DNA of 64,000 nucleotides, from NCBI GenBank assembly GCA_016719575.1, contig JADJYV010000013.1, positions 1,364,001 to 1,428,000 of the forward strand. Direction: 5' to 3'. Below, one piece after another: positions 36,169 through 44,910 of the stretch. The position numbers and the translations under genes were made by a program. Every line of letters begins with the position of its first letter. The first letter of the stretch is position 1. The stretch comes from Pseudobdellovibrionaceae bacterium. GTDB taxonomy: Bacteria > Bdellovibrionota > Bdellovibrionia > Bdellovibrionales > Bdellovibrionaceae. The notes beneath the pieces are model-generated. The model saw only the letters and a list, made by a program, of their open reading frames with translations, was not told the DNA's origin and ran no database searches.

Positions 36169-37321
36169 TGAAAAACAAAATTTTAAAAATAACGACAACA
36201 TGCCTACTGTTCATAAGTTTAAATGCTTGTGCCAGTACGCCAAATCAAACCAGAGAGCCTTCTATGCAAAGCAATTTATATGAAAAATAATGTCAATTCA
36301 ATCTGAATCCAGAATGCCAGGCTTACAAATTTCAGTCAGAGAAAACGGAAATGAGATTTTTAGCTATGTGAATGGCGTGCGTGCCGTCGAATATACAGAT
36401 ACAGTAACTGCCAATGATCAATGGCATATTGGTTCATGTACTAAACCCATGACGGCATTTCTTATTGGGCAACTTGTCGATCAGAAAAAGCTTAAATGGG
36501 ATACTCGTCTCGAAGAAATAGTTTCTAAAAGCAAGCTTTACACCCTTCTCTAAAAATATCACGGTCGCACAATTACTCACACACAGCTCTGGTTTAGCAG
36601 ACGTCATGGAACCCGAAGGTGGGAAGCTGTGGGAAAAGTTATTTACCAATGAGCAATCAGCAAAAAAATAGTGCGTTCTAGATTAGTGAACGGTATCTTT
36701 GCCTTACCCGCAAGATTTGCCCCAGACTCAAAGCATGAATACAGCAACAGCGGTTATGTTGTTTTGGGTTGGATCGTCGAACAGATCGGAAAAGATAGCT
36801 GGGAAAATACAATCTCAAAGCAAATCTTTGAAAAACTCGAAATGAAAAGTTGTGGTTTCGGATCACCAGGTCTCGAAAATCAAACAGCACCTACTCAGCC
36901 ATGGGGTCATGCAGTAGAAAATGGAAAAGTGGTTTCATTGAAGCCAGGAATTCAATCGGATAATCCACCTGCCTTGGGACCGGCTGGGACAGTACATTGC
37001 AGTGCTAATGACTGGCGAAAATTTTTAGCATTATTTTTAAATGAAGCCCCTCAAGAAATTCTCTCGACGCAAACACTTGAAAAGCTAAAGAGCAAAGTCG
37101 ACGAACAAGGTCCGTATACTTTTAGTTCGATTGGGCGAATGGAGCGAGAATGGGCAAAAGGATCAGTTTATGCAATGGCTGGTAGTAACACCTACAATTA
37201 CGCAATCGTAGCCGTAGCCCCTACTCTCAATCGCATTTACACAATAAATACAAACATTGGCGACGAAAAAGCAGAAGCTGGTGTCACTCAGATTCTCAAG
37301 GAACTGACACAACTTAAATAG
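36169..37321 (+). pseudogene. Beta-lactamase-like serine hydrolase lipoprotein, frameshifted three times
   Basis: ATG 36169 follows AGGACC and encodes a lipoprotein signal (LLFISLNACAS). The catalytic SxxK is in WHIGSCTKPMTAFLIGQLVD; LLTHSSGLADV and HEYSNSGYVVLGWIVEQIGK (the YSN triad) follow. Breaks fall at GAAAAATAATG (36285), CTAAAAGC (36531) and GCAAAAAAATAG (36661), each one base in an A run. Members are class-C-lactamase-fold peptidases or esterases. As read, it is inactive. Confidence 0.75.
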
Positions 37322-37635
37322 CTTTATCAAATTAGAGCACTTTAATTTTTCGCCGGACAAAGCTGTCATTGTCCGGCAACATTACCTCATAGCCGTAAAA
37401 AAGCTGTGGAGGTTTTGAACGCTCGGCAGGTGCAGAGATCTGGATTACAAGCTTCTGTGACGACGCATACCTTGCCGGTCAAATCTGTCAAAGCTTAGGT
37501 GGCGTCGCAAAATGATCGGAACAGGAATCACCAGTACACAATTGGTCTATATTGCGTTCGCAATTTACGCCAACTACCAATTCTTCAAATGGATTTTCTG
37601 TACTGTTAAAGCCGTGGCTTTTTCTGACTTTACGA
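37322..37635. other. Gene-free gap with a strong hairpin
   Basis: Contains GCCGGACAA (37352-37360), an eight-base loop and TTGTCCGGC (37369-37377). No T run follows, so its role as a terminator is uncertain, though it lies 30 bases after the hydrolase stop. The rest has a minus-strand frame (37488-37676) that I cannot support. Confidence 0.45.
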
Positions 37636-38121
37636 ATGACCTTATCCGAAGGCTCACACCAAGATCGGTCATTCAAAAAGAATTCGTTTAGAAAACTTCG
37701 ACGAATTGAAAATCAGCGTCAAAAGGAGAAGGACCACCAAGACGCTCTAGAATCGCACCGCAAGTATCAATACACGGGCTGGTGGAATATTGGATTCATT
37801 GAAGAAGACCGAGCAACCCTTTTCAAAGGTTACGAAGATATAAAGTGGCAATGGGGAAGTCAGCGAATTGATAGGACTAAACTCTACACACCTGACGATT
37901 CAATTAAACTTGCATATATGGTTTTTTTGGAAATTTCGATTTATCGCCAAGCCTTTATTGAAAAGGCTAAGTGGACACCTGCAATGGAGGTTTTCTGGAG
38001 AAAAATTCTTCCAAAACAATTTAACCTTGAAAATCAAAGACCTGAAGTAGGTTTAAAGGAGCACATGAAACCAGCAATTGCCGATCTTGAATCTGATAAA
38101 CCTGTTAAGGCTTCGGCTTAG
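37636..38121 (+). CDS. Unknown cytoplasmic protein
   Basis: About 161 residues from ATG 37636 (the frame is open further upstream). The N-terminal third is basic and coiled-coil-like (RRIENQRQKEKDHQDALESH); the rest is YTGWWNIGFIEEDRATLFKG and IYRQAFIEKAKWTPAMEVFW. No signal or TM. No family recognised; start uncertain because no clear ribosome binding site is seen. Confidence 0.5.
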   Translation: MTLSEGSHQDRSFKKNSFRKLRRIENQRQKEKDHQDALESHRKYQYTGWWNIGFIEEDRATLFKGYEDIKWQWGSQRIDRTKLYTPDDSIKLAYMVFLEISIYRQAFIEKAKWTPAMEVFWRKILPKQFNLENQRPEVGLKEHMKPAIADLESDKPVKASA

Positions 38122-38305
38122 AAATTTTCTTCGCCAAGTTTTCACGCAATATTTTTTCAGCCAGAGTTTCACGAAAATATTCAGTTCCAATGTCCATAAT
38201 TTTTGAAACGAAATTTAGGAATAGAAATGACAAGATTGAAAAATAGGTCGCCCTGCTCCAGTGTTCGATAGAGTTTTGATTTTTGTTTTCGCCTAGGTTT
38301 TTCAT
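38105..38305 (-). CDS. Small membrane protein, second of a pair
   Basis: 66 residues from ATG 38305, with GGAGG before it. One hydrophobic segment (ATYFSILSFLFLNFVSKIM) and a charged tail (EKILRENLAKKISKPKP). The start overlaps the stop of the upstream gene (ATGA), so they are translated together. Unknown function. Confidence 0.55.
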   Translation of the reverse strand: MKNLGENKNQNSIEHWSRATYFSILSFLFLNFVSKIMDIGTEYFRETLAEKILRENLAKKISKPKP

Positions 38306-38487
38306 AACGCCTCCATGAGAATCCAAGAAAGCATGGCGATTCCGAAAAATACTTTTGTAAGTATGGCTGGAGAGATAAGGGCTCCTAAGATCGAAGCTAA
38401 GAAACAATAATAGCAAATCTGCACAAGCCGAGTTTTAAAGTTTTTAGGTCTCATACGGCATAAATGGATTATTTTGATTTTTTCCAT
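38302..38487 (-). CDS. Small membrane protein, first of a pair
   Basis: 61 residues with two hydrophobic stretches (ICYYCFLASILGALISPAIL and FFGIAMLSWILM). It ends in GCGTTATGA, overlapping the next start. Start uncertain (ATG 38487 or 38454). Unknown function. Confidence 0.5.
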   Translation of the reverse strand: MEKIKIIHLCRMRPKNFKTRLVQICYYCFLASILGALISPAILTKVFFGIAMLSWILMEAL

Positions 38488-38523
38488 TTATAGGGGAATG
38501 GAGCCAAAATTTCATTTATTCCA

Positions 38524-38873
38524 CTGACCTGGCCGGCTTAAATTGGTCCAGATTCAATGTTAATCTGGGCCTAGAAAGAGGTCAAAAATGGCAAGAAAGA
38601 ACTTTAAAGCAGAAGAGATCATTCAACATCTTAGAACTGTTGAGCTAGAAGAGGGCAAGGGACATACTCTCGAAGAGTCAGCCAAGAAGGTTGGCGTAAC
38701 TCCTCAGACAATCATTCGTTGGCGCAAAGAATACGGTGGCCTTCGGGTAGATCAGGCTAAGCGCCTGAAAGAACTCGAAGCTGAGAACCTACGACTCAAA
38801 AGAATTGTTGCAAATCAAGCAGTTGAGGTTTCAATTTTGAAGGAAGTCGCCTCGGGAAACTTCTAAGCCCTGC
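38524..38873 (+). mobile_element. IS3-family (IS407-type) element, truncated copy 1
   Basis: Begins CTGACCTGGCCGGCTTAAAT and matches copy 2 (42380 on) until AAGCCCTGC at 38873, where homology stops. Only the left end and orfA are present; orfB and the right inverted repeat are gone. Confidence 0.8.
38588..38866 (+). CDS. IS3-family OrfA (HTH protein)
   Basis: 92 residues: ARKNFKAEEIIQHLRTVELE, then TPQTIIRWRKEYGGLRVDQA and a leucine zipper (LKELEAENLRLKRIVANQAV), typical of IS407-type OrfA. The frame is intact here while copy 2 has a 2-bp deletion. Without OrfB it is transposition-incompetent. Confidence 0.85.
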   Translation: MARKNFKAEEIIQHLRTVELEEGKGHTLEESAKKVGVTPQTIIRWRKEYGGLRVDQAKRLKELEAENLRLKRIVANQAVEVSILKEVASGNF

Positions 38874-38925
38874 TCAAGACGAAAGCTCTTTCAAACTAAG
38901 AGATAGGGTAAATTGCCTTCGTTCC

Positions 38926-39357
38926 TCATCGAACTTTTTTTGTCTTAAATCCAAGGGAATCATAAAGCCTTCTGGCAATTTCATTGTGTTCAAATACACA
39001 AATCTCAACCGAATCAATTCCCAGTGTCTTCAATTTCTTCCCACAAAGGCTCATTACCTGCCGACCGATTCCTTGGGAGCGAAACCCTGGCTCCAAATAA
39101 ATATCGTATCCAAACGATGACTTTTCTTCGGGTCTCAACTGAACCCAAATAAAACCTACTTGTTTTTCATCTTTTTCGATCAATAACCAAACATCATTGT
39201 CCCAGATCTTAGTTGGAGAACCACCAAGTTTTCCTTAAGGGCTAACGGAGATTCGCCAGTCGATTTCGCAGTCTCATTCACAAAATTTTCAAAAGAAAAT
39301 TGAGCGACTTTTAAAAAACTCTTCGTGCGACGGTTCTCTAACTATTACTTCGTTCAT
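38926..39357 (-). pseudogene. GNAT acetyltransferase, frameshifted twice
   Basis: ATG 39357 opens NEVIVREPSHEEFFKSRS; coding then passes to QFSFENFVNETAKSTGESPL and TKIWDNDVWLLIEKDEKQVG. The acetyl-CoA motif YLEPGFRSQGIGRQVMSLCG and the C-terminus ARRLYDSLGFKTKKVR are intact. Breaks lie near 39305 and 39230. Confidence 0.7.
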
Positions 39358-39387
39358 TTACACCTGAAGTATTATGTAGGATCTTTT

Positions 39388-39655
39388 TCACGCCGCTTTG
39401 CCTTTTTTTGGCTTTAATTTCATTCGCAAAGCATCAGGGCAAAGCTCAAGCCCATTGGGCCAAGCAAGTGCACCTGATTCAACATAGCACTTGTCAAATA
39501 ATTGGCCTTAATAATTTCTGCCGCCAGATTCTTCGGTCTCAAAAAAAAGTGCTGAGATCCACCTCTCCAACAAGACCATCCGTATAGCGAATCTTAATTT
39601 TAAATGTGTCTTCATCAGCAGTAATGATCTTTTCAATCTTATTTCCAAGTTTCAT
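39388..39655 (-). pseudogene. DUF2442 protein, frameshifted
   Basis: Starts ATG 39655 directly after the DUF4160 stop. IEKIITADEDTFKIKIRYTD then GEVDLSTFF stops in a run of eight T; the family end FDKCYVESGALAWPNGLELC then PDALRM follows in another frame to a stop at 39388. At least two shifts. With the DUF4160 gene it forms the common DUF4160-DUF2442 pair, often listed as a putative toxin-antitoxin module. Confidence 0.7.
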
Positions 39656-39657
39656 AA

Positions 39658-39917
39658 CTACTCCAATCCTTTGATTCGCTTCGGTGACTTCATCGCAGCA
39701 ACTGCAGCCCAAGCTGAGCTCAATTCGGACAAATTTTTCTTTCGCCACTCTTCAACAAGCTTTATCGCCTTTGGTGGCAACTTTCCCTCAATAATCTTTC
39801 CCGATTTAATTTCTATGATTGCTTCAAACTCACCGTAAGTTGCATGAAAATGTGGAGGATTATGATCACCATGATAAAGTCGAATCACAATTCAAAAAAA
39901 ATAGAAACAATGGGCAC
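39658..39917 (-). pseudogene. DUF4160 protein, one-base frameshift near the start
   Basis: The core RLYHGDHNPPHFHATYGEFE and KLPPKAIKLVEEWRKKNLSE match DUF4160. The family N-terminus (PIVSIFF) starts at GTG 39917 behind GGAG, but is out of frame across TTTTTTTTGAATTG near 39895. If a downstream GTG (39888) is used, a short form could still be made. Confidence 0.65.
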
Positions 39918-40025
39918 GAGATATCTCCACCTCATCCAACTCCAAAGTCAGATGCTCTAACCACTCCAAAATATATACAAAAAACAGTTGGATGTCCCAC
40001 CAAAACTTGACGGGAAAACCAAATT

Positions 40026-40067
40026 GGTGGAGGGCAGATTTCAATCATATAACCTGAACTTCCGCTA
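40026..40067 (+). repeat. Scar D
   Basis: GGTGGAGGGCAGATTTCAAT then CATATAACCTGAACTTCCGC. It is repeated with few changes at 41884-41923 (scar F). The GGTGGAGG part matches the tmRNA 3' end. Confidence 0.5.
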
Positions 40068-40073
40068 ACATAA

Positions 40074-40523
40074 TTATAGAATTTTCTTTTTCTCGTCTTC
40101 AACTACCTTAGTAAAACATTCTGGTTCAAGTCGATTATTGCCATACCAAACAACTAAATGACCCTTTTGATGAACGTCGTATTGATTATGTTTATTACTA
40201 AGCCATTTCGCTGCTAAATGCTTTGATGCTTTGTCTGCATCTTTCCTATCTTTAAATTCAGCTCGAAAAAAGTTATCAGTGGCTTAGCTTTACTATCTAT
40301 ATAATACATGTTTGACTGAGCTACTTTAAGCTTTGGAATAAAACTGATTCCTTCTTTTCCGTAGCTGAATCCCATAACCATTTCTAAGTAATCTTTGTCA
40401 TTAATTTCGATATCTAATTTGGAAAACTGCCATTTCGTCGCGTCATTTTACATCAACAAGCTGTGCGACTGATATGCTTGGAAAAACAATACAAGCAATA
40501 AACTTCCATAAAAATGACTTCAT
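40074..40523 (-). pseudogene. Secreted protein, frameshifted twice
   Basis: ATG 40523 encodes a signal peptide (KSFLWKFIACIVFPSISVAQ). The mature part reads KWQFSKLDIEINDKDYLEMV, SNMYYIDSKAKPLI and then RAEFKDRKDADKASKHLAAK with HLVVWYGNNRLEPECF in a third frame. Breaks near 40445 and 40265, both next to A or T runs. Unknown family. Confidence 0.6.
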
Positions 40524-40568
40524 TAGTACTCCTTTACCCAGCGGAATCCGGGTTTCATTACTTAGCAA

Positions 40569-40595
40569 ATGGTGGAGGTGGAAAGTCCCCCACGT
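40569..40595 (+). repeat. Scar E
   Basis: ATGGTGGAGGTGG followed by AAAGTCCCCCACG. The preceding CCGGGTTTCATTACTTAGCA resembles the flank of scars A and G. GGTGGAGG and CCCCC are spaced nearly as in the tmRNA end (GGTGGAGGCG...CCCCC). Confidence 0.5.
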
Positions 40596-40663
40596 AATGT
40601 GTTGATCCTACTGGGGATTGCGGTTCAGAACAAGGCATTGGGCATCAGCTAGACAGCGGTCGC

Positions 40664-41012
40664 TTAAAATTCTTCAAGCCCAATGACATTACCTTCACAA
40701 TCCCAAAACCAAGTATGTTTTGGGCTGTCATAACCTGTTGGATTTCGTTCACTTTGATCTGCCTAGCCTCAAGCCAAGATTTAACTTTAGCAATGTCATC
40801 TACAATAAAATAAGGCAACGGACCTTTGCCTATATTTGACCTGTCGTCACCGTAGCATGAAAATCCATTCGTCCCATTTCTGGATGTTTCATAGATAAGA
40901 ATTCATTGGGCGCGTAGTACCCGACAGAAAAACCGAGCTTTTCCTTATACCACTTACTAACTTTTTCTAAGTCTTGACCCCACATCATAATATGGCTGAT
41001 TTTTTTGATCAT
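40664..41012 (-). pseudogene. VOC/glyoxalase-fold protein, frameshifted
   Basis: KKISHIMMWGQDLEKVSKWY then KEKLGFSVGYYAPNEFLSMK in the first frame; GKGPLPYFIVDDIAKVKSWL in the second; TWFWDCEGNVIGLEEF ending at 40664 in the third. This is the ordinary order of a one-unit VOC protein (metal-dependent lyase or resistance fold). Confidence 0.7.
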
Positions 41013-41014
41013 TT

Positions 41015-41777
41015 TTACTTCCTCTCTTTTTCAACATTAAAAATTTGATTGGCGATGAACACCACTTTTGATTTTTTCGATTTAGTTTCTAATTTTCGAA
41101 TATCGTTTATTGCACTTTTGACAATTCGTTCAGCTTCTTTCATTTGTTGCGGTTCTAAAAGAAAGGCTTCGTGATTAAAATAGTTGCCCGAAATACTTCC
41201 AACATATGCTTTATTGCCTGCTCAAGAATCTGAGTATAATCAACATTCAGCATTCGACCACTGCCTCGACTTTGAAGATATGTCTTGAACCCTTTTCCTC
41301 CTGCTATAAATCCCAATCTAGCTAAAAATCGCAATGAATCTGTAACCATGAACTTTGGGACACCAAGATTTTCAGATGCACGATCAGTATTTGTCAGGAT
41401 CGATTCACGATCATTCATTTTTAGAAGTGCTTCAGCGACCCAATCAACAATCGTAAACGTTTTTGCGGTCGCATCAGAAGATGCGAGTGCCTGCTTCAGT
41501 TTATTTTGGGCAAGAAGTCTTATCTTCTTGGATCTTGAGTGCTCTGCTTCAACAGAAAGTAGAAAAATATCTTCGTCAATTCCTTCAAGATTTAGAGCAG
41601 TGATTATCTTTCTAGCTAGTTCATTAGAAATACCACGCACGCCGTTGATAGCTTCGCTTAAGCGAGACGGCGAAACTGCAAGGTCACGCGCATAAGCTCG
41701 AAGAGAATAGCTCGGATTTCGTAATCGACGTTTTCGAACTCACTTTGAATGTAGTGCCGATAATTCTGATACTTCAT
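41015..41777 (-). pseudogene. TIGR02147-family protein, frameshifted twice
   Basis: ATG 41777: KYQNYRHYIQSEFENV; second frame NPSYSLRAYARDLAVSPSRL (the HTH), SEAINGVRGISNELARKIIT and the middle DUF4423 part; third frame SGNYFNHEAFLLEPQQMKEA to stop 41015. The family is largely confined to Bdellovibrio-like bacteria and Fibrobacter. A complete member is at 56518. Confidence 0.75.
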
Positions 41778-41883
41778 GACACTTGTTTAGCATCACATGA
41801 CTCATAGAGCAAGTCGTTCACCGAACAAACTGTTCTACGATGTTCTATGAGGACATTACCAGATATGCCAACAAAAACGAGGT

Positions 41884-41923
41884 GGTGGACGGCAGATTTC
41901 AATTATATAACCCGAACTTCCGC
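41884..41923 (+). repeat. Scar F
   Basis: GGTGGACGGCAGATTTCAAT then TATATAACCCGAACTTCCGC; near-copy of scar D. D and F flank a 1.8-kb block with the broken secreted, VOC and TIGR02147 genes. Confidence 0.5.
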
Positions 41924-42089
41924 CAGCCACTATCAACAAAAATGTACTACAAGCTTAGTAACAAGTCACTTTTAATCAAGACTAAGGCTGTCTAGCTTCT
42001 TTGATTATCGATTTATCATTTTCATTCAAAACGTACACTTCATAAACACTTCGGTTTTTGAAATATGAGCCCTAAGTTTATCAAGAATT
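41924..42089. other. Short AT-rich gap
   Basis: No supported gene. It contains low-complexity sequence and the 3' flank of the truncated gene at 42090. Confidence 0.3.
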
Positions 42090-42379
42090 TCATTTCGTCT
42101 CTGCTCGACGTAACTGTTTTGTTACAGTAAATAAATCTTTGAAGGGTGCTACATCCATCCCAGGACCTATTGAATCAGAAAGGTGGGCTTGCACCTGCTC
42201 AGCAAACTTAATTTCACTAGGGCCAATCACTTCAATAGAATATCTGATACTAATTTTTGATCGAACCCCCTTCCAATGAATAAACTCGTCGTTTCTGAGT
42301 TGTTCAATTTCACGGTAAAATGACCGTAGTCGATCATCGCTAGTGACTTTATTGATTTCAAGATGCATTGACGGCTGAT
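42090..42379 (-). pseudogene. Gene remnant cut by the IS3 element
   Basis: Reads SMHLEINKVTSDDRLRSFYR, GVRSKISIRYSIEVIGPSEI and ends at 42090. Its apparent N-terminus (NLDQFKPARSDQ) is encoded by the left end of the IS3 element, so the true 5' part has been lost. Unknown family. Confidence 0.5.
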
Positions 42380-42443
42380 CTGACCTGGCCGGCTTAAATT
42401 GGTCCAGATTCAATGTTAATCTGGGCCTAGAAAGAGGTCAAAA

Positions 42444-42720
42444 ATGGCAAGAAAGAACTTTAAAGCAGAAGAGATCATTCAACATCTTAGAACTGTTGAG
42501 CTAGAAGAGGGCAAGGGACATACTCGAAGAGTCAGCCAAGAAGGTTGGCGTAACTCCTCAGACAATCATTCGTTGGCGCAAAGAATACGGTGGCCTTCGG
42601 GTAGATCAGGCTAAGCGCCTGAAAGAACTCGAAGCTGAGAACCTACGACTCAAAAGAATTGTTGCAAATCAAGCAGTTGAGGTTTCAATTTTGAAGGAAG
42701 TCGCCTCGGGAAACTTCTAA
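42444..42720 (+). pseudogene. IS3 OrfA, 2-bp deletion
   Basis: Identical to the copy at 38588-38866 except for loss of CT in GGGACATACT(CT)CGAAG near 42524, which shifts the frame. Confidence 0.8.
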
Positions 42721-42755
42721 GCCCTGCACGTAGACGTGAGGCCGTTCAACATGCC

Positions 42756-43567
42756 ATGACTAAGTTGAATGTCTCTGAACGTCTTGCTTGCAGGGTGATT
42801 GGACAACTTCGCACAACTCAACGATATGAGAAGATCATCGACCCTGGTCGTGTGCGTCTGCGTGCGCGGATTATCGAGCTTGCAACTCAGTATGGCAGGT
42901 ACGGCTACAAGACAATCACCTCAATGCTGCAAATGGAGGGATTCATTGTGGGCCGTGATCGAGTCCACACAGTCTGGCAAGAGGAGGGCTTGCAGGTACC
43001 TCAGAAGCAGCCGAAACGAGCGAGGCTTTGGCTAGCTGACGGATCTTGTATCCGCCTGCGGCCAATGCACAAAAACCATGTTTGGAGCTATGATTTTGTG
43101 TCTGAACAGACCCACGATGGAAGAAAGCTTAGGATCCTCAATATCATCGACGAGCACAGTAAAGAGTGTCTGGCTTCGTTTGTAGCTCGTAGAATTAGAA
43201 GTCAGGACATTATTTTGATTCTTGCGGACCTATTCATTGAGCATGGCATTCCAGAGCATATACGCTCGGACAATGGACCGGAGTTCATTGCAAAGAAGTT
43301 AAGAAAATGGCTCAAGGATATTGGCGTAAATACGCTCTACATTGAGCCCGGAAGTCCATGGGAGAACGGCTACTGCGAGTCTTTCAATGGCAAGATGAGA
43401 TATCAACTTCTCGATGGTGAAATATTTCCACACGCTCTTCCGAGGCACAGGTGATCATCGAGAGATGGAGAAGGCATTATAATGAAGTGAGACCCCATTC
43501 TTCACTCGGTGGCAAGCCGCCAAAGGCTCCAGAAGCACGGGAGGTAAACATTCAGCTTGTCAGTTAG
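42756..43567 (+). pseudogene. IS3 OrfB transposase, frameshift near the end
   Basis: rve-type DDE integrase core: VWSYDFVSEQTHDGRKLRIL (first D), HIRSDNGPEFIAKKLRKWLK (second D) and PGSPWENGYCESFNGKMR (E). The frame stops at 43454 after LPRHR; the end continues in another frame as ERWRRHYNEVRPHSSLGGKP to 43567. The shift lies near 43430. Confidence 0.8.
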
Positions 43568-43892
43568 TCATTAACATTGGTAGTGGTACAAAAATTCCCG
43601 GCCGGTCAGCCGGGTCAATCGGCGCAGGAGCCCCGAGTTTTGTTTGAATAAACGGGTGGTCAACGGGCTTTATCGGGAACAGGTCCCACGGTTCACAGCC
43701 AAGTGCCTGACTAATTTTGAGGGCTAATTCCACGCCAGGTTGGCTGGTCCCATTTTCAATCTTCCAGATCATGACTCTGGAGCAGCCGACTACCTCGGCT
43801 AAGGCTTCTGGAGTGATCTCAGGTTTACCCTGATTACTTAGCCGGATACTTAGAGCCTCTCTTCGTTGTTTTACTTTGTTAAAAAATTTCAT
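43560..43892 (-). CDS. XRE-family regulator, C-terminus altered by the IS end
   Basis: About 110 residues from ATG 43892, preceded by GGGGGG. HTH: EALAEVVGCSRVMIWKIENG then TSQPGVELALKISQAL. The last ~15 codons (GIFVPLPMLMTN) lie inside the right end of the IS3 element, so the native C-terminus was replaced. The HTH is intact and may still work. Confidence 0.7.
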   Translation of the reverse strand: MKFFNKVKQRREALSIRLSNQGKPEITPEALAEVVGCSRVMIWKIENGTSQPGVELALKISQALGCEPWDLFPIKPVDHPFIQTKLGAPAPIDPADRPGIFVPLPMLMTN

Positions 43893-44241
43893 CTGCCCCC
43901 CTTTATTAACTATAGTTATCTTTTGTATTCTGGTCAGCAAAAGACTCGGGTACCGCGAGCTTCCGGGGTTTCAAACTCACGCACCACTCGTGTAGGCTGC
44001 CTCCATACAAGTGTGAGTCAAAGCATAGTAGATTCAAATACTTGATCACAAATTCAGGTTAAATTTACCACGCTAAACTCGGCTATTTTAGGAGGTTTTA
44101 GAACATGTCCGATCATGGGGGTGATGTCCACTCATGTCTCTTTGTGCGGGCTCAAAATAGACTTACCTTTTGGCCTTAGCTTCTTTAACTTGTAGGACAG
44201 ACATTTGGAGACAGGTGGCACGAGGGTGGACCAGCATGAAC
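43893..44241. other. Gene-free region of about 350 bp
   Basis: Nothing firm. A possible 24-codon ORF (44105-44179) has AGGAGG upstream but no other support. CATGGGGGTGATGTCCAC at 44114 weakly resembles the scar core. Confidence 0.35.
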
Positions 44242-44907
44242 TTATTGAATGATCGCTTCTGGGAATTTCTCCTGAAGTTTCTTTCGCTCTTTTTTGTTCG
44301 CACGACGAACCGAAATGATTCTTATGATCTCCCCATTCACTCGCTTTGAGAAGGTGATATGAAGAGCGCGGCCCTTTTTGCTCAATGCCACCAGATTAAA
44401 TCGGCGTTCACCGTAGTCCTTTCTGGTGTCTTCATTTACATAAGCAACTGTTGACCACATAGTCCACGCAGCCTCTGAAAAAGAGATGCCTCGAAAGAGA
44501 TAGGCGGACATCATTTTGAAGAAGGTTCCGACCGCTCGATGCTGACCAGTCTGTTTATCAGCTTTGGCAAGATCAACTTGAGTTCGTAGAGAGGGGATCA
44601 AAAAGAGGATAAATACTGTTACCGCATGAAATGCGACAAGAAACCATTGGGGACCAAATACATCTTGAAAAACGGTGTATGCCACGAGTTGAGATCCAGC
44701 TACCAATAGAAGCAGCCAAACTCCAATAGGTGTCAGCCGCCAAAGAAAAAAGGCCGCAGCAAAATCCACTACGGTGAGATAGACGATCCATGACTTCCAC
44801 ACGAGATCCATTTCTGAAAACTTGAGTCGCCAATCGAGTAGGTCGGCAAAGTGAAGAGCAAATCCAATAAAATAAAAAATGCTAAGGATTCTTAAATAAA
44901 GGCCCAA
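44242..44907 (-). CDS. Membrane protein fused to a BrnT-like toxin domain
   Basis: 221 residues. Residues 1-~112 hold three or four hydrophobic helices (RILSIFYFIGFALHFADLLD, VGVWLLLLVAG-like, AFHAVTVFILFLIPSL). Residues ~135-215 match BrnT: FRGISFSEAAWTM, GERRFNLVALSKKGRALHIT and IIRIISVRRANKKERKKLQE. BrnT is the RelE-like ribonuclease toxin of BrnTA. No BrnA antitoxin gene follows; the XRE gene at 43560 is the only nearby regulator. A membrane-tethered BrnT is not a usual architecture. Confidence 0.7.
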   Translation of the reverse strand: MGLYLRILSIFYFIGFALHFADLLDWRLKFSEMDLVWKSWIVYLTVVDFAAAFFLWRLTPIGVWLLLLVAGSQLVAYTVFQDVFGPQWFLVAFHAVTVFILFLIPSLRTQVDLAKADKQTGQHRAVGTFFKMMSAYLFRGISFSEAAWTMWSTVAYVNEDTRKDYGERRFNLVALSKKGRALHITFSKRVNGEIIRIISVRRANKKERKKLQEKFPEAIIQ

Positions 44908-44910
44908 ACT

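Larger units (their letters stand above)
42380..43609 (+). mobile_element. IS3-family (IS407-type) element, copy 2, inactivated
   Basis: Left end CTGACCTGGCCGGCTTAAAT; right end ...CCCGGCCGGTCAG, its imperfect complement. About 1.23 kb. Both ORFs are damaged. No matching target duplication (GATC on the left, CCGG on the right), so one flank has probably been rearranged. Confidence 0.8.

Noticed and set aside
44105..44179. 24-codon ORF after AGGAGG
   Set aside because: Only a ribosome-binding-like sequence supports it; no homology or context.
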